Assembly: GCA_024402565.1 (NCBI GenBank)
Contig: JAKSTM010000015.1
Coordinates: 1-36,854, forward strand
Length of the DNA: 36,854 nt
DNA from: Treponema sp.
GTDB lineage: Bacteria; Spirochaetota; Spirochaetia; Treponematales; Treponemataceae
Direction of reading: 5' to 3'
In this document: one piece after another, positions 1 through 7,051 of the stretch
Layout of the letters: every line of letters starts with the position of its first letter
How positions within the stretch are numbered: position 1 is the first letter of the stretch
The notes under the pieces: generated by a model
Told to the model about the DNA's origin: nothing
The model's database searches: none
What the model saw: the letters and a program-made list of their open reading frames with translations, nothing else
Position numbers and translations under genes: made by a program

Positions 1-2
1 TT

Positions 3-1805
3 CCAGCAGATGATTTGTTGATTCAGGCTAAAAAAGACGGTTTCTCTGATAAATACCTTTCAAAAATCCTCAAAGTTTCTGAAAAAGCTATCCGTGACCG
101 CCGCAATGCACTTGGAATTAAAGAAGCATGGCTTGCAGTTCCAGTATCAGGCGTAGAAAACGCAAACTACTACTACTCAACATACAATGCTCCGGATACA
201 TCTAAAGCAACAGACAACAAAAAGAAGATCATGATTTTGGGCGGTGGTCCAAACAGAATTGGTCAGGGTATCGAATTCGACTACTGTTGTTGTCATGCAG
301 CAATGCAGCTTAAAGAAATGGGCTACGAAACAATCATCGTAAACTGTAACCCAGAAACTGTATCTACAGACTACGATACATCAGACAAACTTTACTTCGA
401 ACCTGTTACAACAGAAGATGTTCTTCAGATTTACGAAAAAGAAAAGCCAATGGGAGTTATCGTTCAGTTCGGTGGACAGACACCACTTAACATTGCCCGC
501 GAACTTGAAGAAAACGGTGTAAACGTTCTTGGTACTTCAATCGACTCAATCGATGCTGCAGAAGACCGCGATATCTTCCGCCACATGATGGAAAAATTGG
601 AAATCCCAATGCCAGAATCTGGAATGGCTGTAGACTTTGAAGAAGCTAAAGCTTGTGCAGACAAAATCGGTTACCCAATCATGATTCGTCCTTCATTCGT
701 ACTTGGTGGACGCGGTATGGAAGTAATCTACGACGAAGCAACACTTAAAGAATACGTTGAAAAGGCTGTTGGTGTAACTCCAGATCGTCCTTTGTTGATC
801 GACCGCTTCCTGAAAAACGCTCTTGAATGTGAATCAGACGCACTGGCTGACGGAACAAATGTTTACATTCCTTCTGTAATGGAACACGTAGAACTTGCAG
901 GTATTCACTCTGGTGACTCTGCTTGTGTAATTCCACCAGTTTCTATTCCAGCAGAAAATCTTAAAACAATTAAAGAATACACAACAAAAATTGCACAGGC
1001 CCTTAAAGTTACAGGTCTCATGAACATGCAGTACGCTATCGAAAACGGAAGAGTTTACGTAATCGAAGCTAACCCACGTGCTTCTCGTACAGTTCCACTT
1101 GTATCAAAAGTTTGTAACACACAGATGGCTCGTCTTGCTACACGCCTTATGCTTGGTGAAACAATTGAATCGCTCGGTCTTAAAGACAAAGTAATTCCTT
1201 ACCACGGAGCCAAAGAAGCAGTTCTTCCTTGGGCACGCTTCCCAGGAGTTGACCCAATCCTTGGACCAGAAATGCGTTCTACAGGTGAAGTTCTTGGTAT
1301 GGCAGAAAGCTTCCCAATGGCATTCTACAAATCACAGGAAGCAGCCGGTTCTGAACTTCCACACGCTCCTGCAGCCTGGGAAAACAAGAAAATCCTTCTT
1401 TCTTTAAGCGACAAAGAAAACCAGAAAGATCAGGTTCTTATGGTTGGTAAAACACTTAAGGACCTTGGCTTCACTCTGGTTGCAACACAGGGAACAGCTG
1501 ATTTCTACAATGCAAACGGAATTAAATGTGAAGTTGTAAACAAGATTGGTGCTGGTCGTCCTGATGTTGTAGATATGATTATGAACAAAGAAGTTTGTCT
1601 TGTAATCAACACACCAAAAGCAAAACGCAACTACGCAGAAGACCGTAAAACAATCCGCAAAATGTGCTTGAAATACAAAGTTTCATACATCACAACTCTG
1701 GCCGGAGCTGTAGCAGCAGTTCAAGGCATCGCCGCTGTTAAGAACGGTAACGGTGGAGAGGGAGGAGTTAAATCTCTCCAAGAATATCATTCACTTGTAA
1801 AGTAA
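3..1805 (+). CDS. carB: Carbamoyl-phosphate synthase large subunit, C-terminal part (5' end outside window)
   Basis: This is the C-terminal ~600 residues of CarB, which makes carbamoyl phosphate for pyrimidine and arginine synthesis. The reading frame is open to the window edge, so the gene starts upstream; the TTG at 15 is internal. In order it holds the end of the oligomerisation domain, the second ATP-grasp domain (GGGPNRIGQGIEFDYCC, then NCNPETVSTDYDTSD, GGQTPL, RPSFVLGGRGME, EANPRASRTVPLVSK) and the C-terminal MGS-like allosteric domain (from about fragment residue 460, ending SLQEYHSLVK). Length and order match the second half of the ~1070-residue family. A terminator follows after a palindrome-rich spacer. 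The next pyrimidine gene, pyrB, lies 32 kb away on the other strand. Confidence 0.97.
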   Translation, partial: PADDLLIQAKKDGFSDKYLSKILKVSEKAIRDRRNALGIKEAWLAVPVSGVENANYYYSTYNAPDTSKATDNKKKIMILGGGPNRIGQGIEFDYCCCHAAMQLKEMGYETIIVNCNPETVSTDYDTSDKLYFEPVTTEDVLQIYEKEKPMGVIVQFGGQTPLNIARELEENGVNVLGTSIDSIDAAEDRDIFRHMMEKLEIPMPESGMAVDFEEAKACADKIGYPIMIRPSFVLGGRGMEVIYDEATLKEYVEKAVGVTPDRPLLIDRFLKNALECESDALADGTNVYIPSVMEHVELAGIHSGDSACVIPPVSIPAENLKTIKEYTTKIAQALKVTGLMNMQYAIENGRVYVIEANPRASRTVPLVSKVCNTQMARLATRLMLGETIESLGLKDKVIPYHGAKEAVLPWARFPGVDPILGPEMRSTGEVLGMAESFPMAFYKSQEAAGSELPHAPAAWENKKILLSLSDKENQKDQVLMVGKTLKDLGFTLVATQGTADFYNANGIKCEVVNKIGAGRPDVVDMIMNKEVCLVINTPKAKRNYAEDRKTIRKMCLKYKVSYITTLAGAVAAVQGIAAVKNGNGGEGGVKSLQEYHSLVK

Positions 1806-1816
1806 ATTGCTGAAAT

Positions 1817-1990
1817 GCCGTGCGAGTTTTGCTGGTTTTTGCGGTAGCAAAAATGGGAGCCTTCTGCGACCAAAGCAAAACTCGGTAGTGAGCGTAGCGA
1901 ACGTAGGGGAAAGTCTTCCCCTGCGCGCCCACTTCGTTGGTCGCTACCCTTTCTCCTAGGGGGACGCAATAAATTGCTTTCCCCCTAAAA
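1817..1990. repeat. Palindrome-rich intergenic repeat, copy 1
   Basis: Several nested hairpins fill the spacer after carB. CGAGTTTTGCT at 1823-1833 pairs perfectly with AGCAAAACTCG at 1874-1884 around an inner stem (1836-1853). AGGGGAA/TTCCCCT forms a perfect hairpin at 1905-1922. TAGGGGGA at 1957-1964 pairs with TCCCCCTA at 1980-1987 around GCAAT/ATTGC. The part from 1905 to about 1956 resembles 28818-28867 (AGTCT..CCCCT, GCGCGC, CGTTG, CGCTACCC). This suggests a dispersed REP/MITE-like element rather than a gene. Confidence 0.6.
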
Positions 1991-1991
1991 C

Positions 1992-2032
1992 CCCGCTGGT
2001 CGATAAGAAAAACTGACTGGCGGGATTTTTTT
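1992..2032 (+). terminator. Rho-independent terminator after carB
   Basis: CCCGCTGGTC (1992-2001) pairs with GACTGGCGGG (2015-2024) as a 10-bp stem with two G-U pairs, followed by a T run at 2026-2032. It faces the convergent PIN toxin gene, which ends at 2040. Confidence 0.85.
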
Positions 2033-2039
2033 ATTAGTT

Positions 2040-2447
2040 TTACAACTTCAAAAACTCTTCACTAGAAAGTGCGGGTACTTTGGAATTTTCAAAATCCTTC
2101 AGATTTCTTGTAATTATGTAATCTAACTCAGCAGCAGCCGAACATTCCATTTGTAACTGGTCTTCCAAATCATCTAAATCTTCTGCATTCAGACAGTTTA
2201 TAAAAGCTTGTTTATCTTCTGTAAGAATGGTGAAGGTGTTTATAAAAAAGCTGACCCAATTACATTTCATTTCTAAATTAAATTCTTTTCGGCAAATATA
2301 AAAAAAATCACATATAGAGTGAGCTGTTATATATCCTTCATGCTTTTTTGATACGCAAGAAGTTATAACCTCATTTGCAGCATCATGATTGGAATTTCTG
2401 TTTATTGCCATATCCAGCAAAATATTCGTATCTAATAAAATTTTCAT
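2040..2447 (-). CDS. PIN-domain protein, putative toxin ribonuclease of a TA pair
   Basis: A 135-residue protein with a PIN fold signature: it starts ILLDTNILLDMA (Asp6 as first metal ligand) and has acidic residues in the LDDLEDQLQMECSAAAELD stretch and in ITRNLKDF near the end. PIN proteins of this size are usually metal-dependent RNases acting as toxins. It starts 9 nt after the stop of an XRE-type protein, so the pair looks like one operon with antitoxin first. It resembles the PIN_3-type branch more than classical VapC. It is convergent with carB and sits next to a repeat element. The RNA target cannot be read from the sequence. Confidence 0.85.
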   Translation of the reverse strand: MKILLDTNILLDMAINRNSNHDAANEVITSCVSKKHEGYITAHSICDFFYICRKEFNLEMKCNWVSFFINTFTILTEDKQAFINCLNAEDLDDLEDQLQMECSAAAELDYIITRNLKDFENSKVPALSSEEFLKL

Positions 2448-2456
2448 AATCCCACC

Positions 2457-3008
2457 TTATTTAATATAGTCGCTATATTTTTCATCCAGATATTTCAAAT
2501 ATTCAGTCTTTGCATCTTCTATCTGAACATCTTTAATGCATCCACTTAATTTGTGAAACAACCGCATTTTTTCTTCCTGGCTCATTTCTGGGACTTCTGG
2601 TTTATCTGCCTGTTTCTTTTCTTCTGCTGTTCTTAAGGCTTTTGTTGCAATTCTAATAAGATCTTCCCGATTTAGTTTAAAAAGATAGCGAAGAGTCTGG
2701 CGATAATTTAAGGAATCTACAGAAGCAGCACTGGCAGTATATGCAGGAGTTGAACTGTGAACTTCAAGGGAACCGTCAGTTTTATCTGAATAAGAATCAT
2801 TTTTATTCTCAGATTTGTATTTATCATCAATAAGAATATCGTAAGTTACGTTATAGAGCTTACTTAACTCCCGTACACATTTTACAGTAGGTTCTGTTTC
2901 CCCTGATTCATACTTCATATACATCTGTCTTGAAATGCCAAGATAATCAGCTACTTTGTTTTGAGAAAAGTTATTTTGTAAACGTAAAAATTTAAGAGTA
3001 TCTTTCAT
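2457..3008 (-). CDS. XRE-family HTH protein, likely antitoxin/autorepressor
   Basis: A 183-residue protein with an N-terminal Cro/CI-type helix-turn-helix at residues 4-60 (LRLQNNFSQNKVADYLGISR, YESGETEPT, LSKLYNVTYDILI). A polar linker follows at about 65-95, then a charged helical C-terminal part that probably binds the PIN partner. It is the first gene of the pair with the PIN toxin. Its promoter overlaps the inverted repeat CATGC-N10-GCATG that includes the start codon, which suggests autorepression. There is no Shine-Dalgarno; the -10 box ends 6 nt before the ATG. The antitoxin role is inferred from context; the DNA-binding domain is clear. Confidence 0.85.
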   Translation of the reverse strand: MKDTLKFLRLQNNFSQNKVADYLGISRQMYMKYESGETEPTVKCVRELSKLYNVTYDILIDDKYKSENKNDSYSDKTDGSLEVHSSTPAYTASAASVDSLNYRQTLRYLFKLNREDLIRIATKALRTAEEKKQADKPEVPEMSQEEKMRLFHKLSGCIKDVQIEDAKTEYLKYLDEKYSDYIK

Positions 3009-3043
3009 GCTTTGAATATAGCATGAGGCATTTTTAAAGTCAA
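3006..3043 (-). promoter_or_regulatory. Promoter and operator of the XRE/PIN operon
   Basis: On the minus strand, TTGACT (3043-3038), a 17-nt spacer and TATATT (3020-3015) form a strong sigma-70 promoter. Six nucleotides separate the -10 box from the ATG at 3008, so transcription should start at or next to the A of ATG. The inverted repeat CATGC-N10-GCATG (3006-3025) covers the -10 box and start codon and is a good candidate for the XRE operator. Confidence 0.75.
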
Positions 3044-3223
3044 ATTAAATTTACCAAATTTTATGTATAAGATTTTTTACATTAATTATTTCGTGAGTTC
3101 ATGTAGAAGAATTATGTCATCGAAAACGGAAAAGAAAAGGCAATCAACACATCAAAACAAAACTCGATAGAGATTGTAGGGCCTTTCGGCACAAACAAGT
3201 TGTACCGCCGGGCTTTCCAAAAG

Positions 3224-3880
3224 TTAACTCAAATGACATCTGTCATTCAATAAATCCAGCTTTGCTTGAACCACTTCCCCTTTCTCTCCTGAAATGCGAA
3301 GTTTTGAAAAGGAAGTCACGCCTAAACCTATATGTGCGGTAAACTGAAAAAAAGGAATATTCAAAAGATGTGACATCAACACTGTAGAAATTCCTCCATG
3401 ACAGACGAACACAATATTTTTATCGTTAGGAGCATTCACAGTGTAAAGATTATTAGTTCGTTCATATCCCTGCTCTTTCAAAAATCCATCAAAACTTTTT
3501 ATACGAGCTTCCATGTCAGAAACAAGAATATTATCCTTAAACTCAGGAAGCTCTTTCCAGCTTTCATCTAAAGGATAGTTTTTATTTTTTTCTATGAAGG
3601 CATCCACCAGCTGCCAGGGACTTAATGAATCGTAAGGCTTTCCGCCTTTATTTCCCCAGACGATTTCAGAAAGCCAATCCAAAGTAACTGGTTCCTTATT
3701 CCATTTTGATGAAACATAGGCTGCAGTTTGTTTTGCTCTCCCCATAGGCGACTGGTAAACTTCGTCAACTTTCCAGTCTTTTAAGTATTCTGCCAGCTTT
3801 TCGGCCTGAACCTTTCCCTTTTCCGTAATAGAATCAGTTGCGTAATCAGGGTCCCCGTGTCTGATAAAATAGATATTCAT
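3224..3880 (-). CDS. Histidine phosphatase family protein (phosphoglycerate mutase-like)
   Basis: A 218-residue protein starting MNIYFIRHGDPDY, with the RHG motif at Arg7-His8-Gly9 (His8 is the phospho-acceptor), Arg48 in GRAKQTA, Glu72 in the SEIVWG region as possible proton donor, and the second histidine at His161 in VFVCHGG. This is the complete active-site set of the branch 1 histidine phosphatase superfamily. It could act on a sugar phosphate, a nucleotide or a cofactor precursor; the substrate cannot be decided. It has no signal peptide and appears to be a single gene. It lacks a Shine-Dalgarno; TATAAT ends 6 nt before the ATG. Confidence 0.88.
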   Translation of the reverse strand: MNIYFIRHGDPDYATDSITEKGKVQAEKLAEYLKDWKVDEVYQSPMGRAKQTAAYVSSKWNKEPVTLDWLSEIVWGNKGGKPYDSLSPWQLVDAFIEKNKNYPLDESWKELPEFKDNILVSDMEARIKSFDGFLKEQGYERTNNLYTVNAPNDKNIVFVCHGGISTVLMSHLLNIPFFQFTAHIGLGVTSFSKLRISGEKGEVVQAKLDLLNDRCHLS

Positions 3881-3886
3881 AAATTT

Positions 3887-3892
3887 ATTATA
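3887..3892 (-). promoter_or_regulatory. -10 box of the histidine phosphatase gene, leaderless arrangement
   Basis: A perfect TATAAT on the minus strand lies exactly 6 nt upstream of the ATG at 3880, and no purine-rich ribosome site lies between them. The -35 region is poor (TAGTTT at 17-nt spacing). Confidence 0.6.
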
Positions 3893-4001
3893 AGGCTATT
3901 TACCACAAAAAACTATTTTTTCTTCTTTAGTTATATTTTCGGGGATTATTTTTATAGAAGATTTTCAATTGTGTGTCATACTTTGAGAAAAGGAGTATAC
4001 C

Positions 4002-5207
4002 ATGAACAAAATCGAAGAAAGAAAATCAACTGAAACAATCAATGTAAAAAAAGACGGAAGTGTACTTGCAAATACTGAAATTAAAATCCGCCAGACAAAC
4101 CATGAATTCCTTTTTGGATGCGGCGCATTTGATTTTGTTGGAAAAGCAAAATTTGAAGCTGAAGAAAATCCGAATCCGGCAGCCCTTACAAAATATAAAG
4201 AAATCACAGACAAATGGCTGAAAGTTTTCAACTACGGCACTCTGCCTTTTTACTGGGGACAGTTCGAAAAAGAAGAAGGAAGAACCCAGACAGAAAACCG
4301 CATGGCTGCCGCAAAATACCTTAAGGCTCACGACAAAGAAGTAAAAGGTCACCCGCTCTGCTGGCACACAGCATGCTGTGACTGGCTTTTAAAATACGAC
4401 AACAAAACAATCCTTGAAAAACAGCTTGGCCGCATTCAGCGCGAAGTTGAAGGCTTTAAAGGAATCATCGACAAGTGGGATGTAATCAACGAAGTCGTAA
4501 TCATGCCGGTCTTTGACCGTTACGACAATGCCATTACACGCCTGTGCAAAGAACTTGGCCAGGTAGGCATTGTAAAGACTATGTTTGACCAGTGCGTGAA
4601 ATATAATCCTGAAGGAACATTCCTTATTAACGACTTCAACATGTCGGAAAAATATGCAGAACTGATTGAACGCTGTCTTGATGCAGGAGTTCGCATCGAC
4701 ACTATCGGACTTCAGAGTCACCAGCACCAGGGCTACTGGGGCCGTGAAAAACTGGAAGAAGTTCTTGCCCGCTTTGAAAAATTCGGACTTCCAATCCACT
4801 TCACAGAAAACACTCTGGTTTCAGGGCCTCTTATTCCTCCTCATATTGTGGACCTGAACGACTGGCACTATAACGATGAGGATTCAAAACCAGAATTCGA
4901 AGAACGCCAGAAAGACCAGATGATTGAGATGATCCGCATTCTGTTTGAAGAACATCCTCTTGTTACCGCACACACAAGCTGGGACTTTATGGACGGAATG
5001 TGGCTCAATGCTCCAAGTGGAGTTCTCCGCCGCGACGGAAGCGAAAAACCTGTTTATACTGCTTTGGACAATCTTATCAATAAAGAATACCACACAGAAG
5101 AAACTGTAAAGACTGATGCAAACGGAAACGTAACAGTAAAAGGTTTCAAAGGAAAATACATTGCCGAAACATTGAACGGCGAAAAAATTATGGAGTTCAA
5201 ATTATAG
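4002..5207 (+). CDS. GH10 endo-1,4-beta-xylanase, cytoplasmic
   Basis: A 401-residue glycoside hydrolase family 10 protein that cuts beta-1,4-xylan or xylo-oligosaccharides with retention. Motifs in order are GHPLCWH (residues 116-122), WDVINE (159-164, Glu164 acid/base), ID.IGLQSHQH (about 233-242), HFTEN (266-270, Glu269 nucleophile) and TSWDFMDG near residue 330. Starting at MNKIEERKST there is no signal peptide or lipobox, so it most likely acts inside the cell on imported oligosaccharides. AGGAG lies 6 nt before the ATG. The C-terminal ~40 residues look like a small beta appendage. It stands alone between a divergent phosphatase gene and its own terminator. Confidence 0.95.
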   Translation: MNKIEERKSTETINVKKDGSVLANTEIKIRQTNHEFLFGCGAFDFVGKAKFEAEENPNPAALTKYKEITDKWLKVFNYGTLPFYWGQFEKEEGRTQTENRMAAAKYLKAHDKEVKGHPLCWHTACCDWLLKYDNKTILEKQLGRIQREVEGFKGIIDKWDVINEVVIMPVFDRYDNAITRLCKELGQVGIVKTMFDQCVKYNPEGTFLINDFNMSEKYAELIERCLDAGVRIDTIGLQSHQHQGYWGREKLEEVLARFEKFGLPIHFTENTLVSGPLIPPHIVDLNDWHYNDEDSKPEFEERQKDQMIEMIRILFEEHPLVTAHTSWDFMDGMWLNAPSGVLRRDGSEKPVYTALDNLINKEYHTEETVKTDANGNVTVKGFKGKYIAETLNGEKIMEFKL

Positions 5208-5230
5208 TTACTCTGCTGTAAAAAGAAAGG

Positions 5231-5278
5231 GCTGTTCTGGGGTGTACTTCAACTTCACTTCAGGGCAGCATTTTTTTT
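5231..5278 (+). terminator. Rho-independent terminator after the xylanase gene
   Basis: GCTGTTCTG (5231-5239) pairs with CAGGGCAGC (5261-5269), with two G-U pairs, followed by eight T at 5271-5278. It lies directly before the next operon's promoter. Confidence 0.8.
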
Positions 5279-5282
5279 CTTC

Positions 5283-5327
5283 TTGACACCTTTGTATACA
5301 AAAAGTATGATTTGTATAACTTTATAC
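5283..5327 (+). promoter_or_regulatory. Promoter and likely AbrB-type operators of the ABC transporter operon
   Basis: TTGACA (5283-5288), a 17-nt spacer and TATGAT (5306-5311) form a near-consensus promoter. Two related palindromes overlap it: TTGTATACAA (5292-5301) in the spacer and GTATAA-CT-TTATAC (5314-5327) at the predicted start of transcription. Their half-site GTATA is shared, and the first gene encodes a DNA-binding protein, so autoregulation is likely. Confidence 0.75.
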
Positions 5328-5351
5328 ACTTATAACGTTTAGTGAGGTTTT

Positions 5352-5600
5352 ATGAAAAAAACACAACAAACGCCTAAAACAACACCCAAGAAAACACCAA
5401 AAGGGAAATATGCATGGACTGCAACTGTCGGAGAAAAAGGACAGATTGTAATTCCTAAAGAAGCCCGTGACATTTTCAATATCAATCCTGGCGACACCAT
5501 CATTCTATTAGGTGACGAAAAAAAAGGGATTGCTATTCCACCTTCAAACATGTTCACCGACTTAATGACCCGCATCTTTCCGGGTTCAGATGACAATTAA
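5352..5600 (+). CDS. AbrB/MazE/SpoVT-type DNA-binding regulator
   Basis: An 82-residue protein. After a basic, Thr/Pro/Lys-rich N-terminal tail (residues 1-18), the swapped-hairpin AbrB fold is visible at about 20-65: TATVGEKGQIVIPKEARD followed by F.INPGDTIILLGD. GAGG precedes the ATG. It is the first gene of a three-gene operon with an ABC ATPase and an ABC-2 permease, and palindromes in its promoter fit binding by this dimer. It probably represses the operon. A MazE antitoxin role is less likely because no toxin gene follows. Confidence 0.85.
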   Translation: MKKTQQTPKTTPKKTPKGKYAWTATVGEKGQIVIPKEARDIFNINPGDTIILLGDEKKGIAIPPSNMFTDLMTRIFPGSDDN

Positions 5601-5619
5601 CATTAAGGAGTACTGATTT

Positions 5620-6339
5620 ATGGATACAGTTCTTGAAATTACAAATCTCTGCAAAAAATATCCGGCCTTCGAACTTAAAGATGTAAGTTTCAAAATGGAA
5701 GAAGGAACTATTATGGGATTTATCGGTCGTAATGGTGCCGGTAAAACTACAACAATCAAATCAATTCTAAACTTTGTTCATCCAACATCAGGTTCTTTAA
5801 AATTCTTTGGAAAGGAACTTCAAGGAAATGAAGATGAAATCAAACAGCTTACAGGATATGCACCGGGTGGAATCAATTACTATCCTATGAAAACTCTAAA
5901 AAAAATTACATCCATTACAAAGAGTTTTTATCCTGAGTGGAGTGAAGAACTTTACAGAAAATATATGACGGCCTTCAAGCTGGACGAAAATAAAAAACCA
6001 AAAGAGCTTTCTGAAGGAATGAAAGTTAAATATAATCTGGTACTTGCATTAAGCCACGGCGCAAAGCTTTTAATTCTGGACGAACCAACTTCAGGGCTGG
6101 ACCCGGTTTCCCGCGACGAACTTCTCACTATTTTTGAAAAGCTCCGCGACAAAGGAACTTCGATTCTTTTTTCTACACACATTACAAGCGACCTTGAAAA
6201 ATGCGCAGATTCAATTACTTACATCAAACAAGGCCAGATTGTTGACAGCGCATCAAAAGAAGACTTTATCAGAAATCAGGGCGGCGGAACTCTAGAAGAA
6301 ATAATGGTTCGCCTTGAAAAAGAAGAAATTGATATTTAG
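5620..6339 (+). CDS. ABC transporter ATP-binding protein
   Basis: A 239-residue ABC ATPase: Walker A GRNGAGKT (residues 36-43), signature LSEGM (130-134), Walker B LLILDEP (150-156, Glu155 catalytic) and H-loop FSTH near residue 180. The usual Q-loop position reads TGYAPGGINYY, so the canonical Gln is not obvious; YtrB/BcrA-like exporters often vary there. AAGGAG precedes the ATG. The adjacent gene gives the membrane partner, so the pair is an exporter of the ABC-2 type, perhaps for lipids, peptides or antibiotics. The substrate is unknown. Confidence 0.9.
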   Translation: MDTVLEITNLCKKYPAFELKDVSFKMEEGTIMGFIGRNGAGKTTTIKSILNFVHPTSGSLKFFGKELQGNEDEIKQLTGYAPGGINYYPMKTLKKITSITKSFYPEWSEELYRKYMTAFKLDENKKPKELSEGMKVKYNLVLALSHGAKLLILDEPTSGLDPVSRDELLTIFEKLRDKGTSILFSTHITSDLEKCADSITYIKQGQIVDSASKEDFIRNQGGGTLEEIMVRLEKEEIDI

Positions 6340-6352
6340 GAGACTTATTAAT

Positions 6353-7009
6353 ATGAATAAAAAATCACTTTTACTGAAAAAGGAAATGTTACTTACTGCA
6401 TCTCCAAAATCATATGTATTCATTGCTTTTTCAGTTATGGCACTGATTCCTCAGTACCCTATTTTACTGGGAGCATTCTTTATCTGTCTTGGAATCTTCG
6501 GATCTTTCCAGTCAGGGCGTGAAGCCGGTGACATTTTTTACACCCTAATGCTGCCTGTTGCAAAACGAGATGTAGTAAAATCGAAATTCATTTTCACAGT
6601 GGCAATTCAAATGACAGCATGGATTCTTATGCTGGCACTTTCTTTGGTCAGAATGAATTTCCTTTCTGATGTTGAACCGTATTCATTCAATACTCTTATG
6701 AATGCAAACTTTGCTTACCTCGGATGGAACCTGATTATTTTCGCTGCATTCAACACTGTATTTCTTTGTACCTTTTTTAAGACTGCTTACAAAATAGGAA
6801 TTCCTTTTCTGTTTTTTGGAGTATGTGCCACACTGATTATTTCAATTGGAGAATCCCTGCACTTCTTCCCAGGACTTGAAAGTCTTAATGACAGTCACTT
6901 TCAGGTAAGCCAGCTTTACGTTTTAATTACCGGAATCGTAATTTATATTCTTGGGACATTAGGAAGTCTTGCTGTATCTATAAGACGTTTTGAAAAAATC
7001 GATTTATAA
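6353..7009 (+). CDS. ABC-2 type transporter permease
   Basis: A 218-residue integral membrane protein with about six hydrophobic segments, including the cytoplasmic-loop feature REAGDIFYTLMLPVAKRDVVKSKF typical of ABC2_membrane_5 family permeases. The start at 6353 is chosen over an in-frame ATG at 6314 because AGGAG lies 10 nt before it, the protein then begins MNKKSLLLKKE, and the earlier start would overlap the ATPase gene. It is the membrane half of the transporter and completes the regulator-ATPase-permease operon. No terminator is evident before the next promoter. Confidence 0.87.
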   Translation: MNKKSLLLKKEMLLTASPKSYVFIAFSVMALIPQYPILLGAFFICLGIFGSFQSGREAGDIFYTLMLPVAKRDVVKSKFIFTVAIQMTAWILMLALSLVRMNFLSDVEPYSFNTLMNANFAYLGWNLIIFAAFNTVFLCTFFKTAYKIGIPFLFFGVCATLIISIGESLHFFPGLESLNDSHFQVSQLYVLITGIVIYILGTLGSLAVSIRRFEKIDL

Positions 7010-7017
7010 ATTTTTAT

Positions 7018-7045
7018 TTTACTGCCAATTTTTTCGCAGTATAAT
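7018..7045 (+). promoter_or_regulatory. Promoter with spacer palindrome for the symporter-GH5 operon
   Basis: TTTACT (7018-7023), a 16-nt spacer and TATAAT (7040-7045) precede the ATG at 7052 by exactly 6 nt, with no Shine-Dalgarno. The inverted repeat ACTGC-N10-GCAGT (7021-7040) fills the spacer and could be a repressor site. The stem is short, so the operator call is tentative. Confidence 0.55.
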
Positions 7046-7051
7046 TAATTT

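Noticed and set aside
15..17. TTG at 15 as start of a short CarB-like gene
   Set aside because: The frame is open to the window edge and the residues before it continue the CarB oligomerisation domain, so the gene is cut by the window.
1806..2039. tRNA or small protein gene after carB
   Set aside because: The palindromes do not form a cloverleaf with a T-loop GGTTCGAATCC-like motif, and a possible 60-residue minus-strand ORF is Arg/Ser-rich repeat sequence without a ribosome site.
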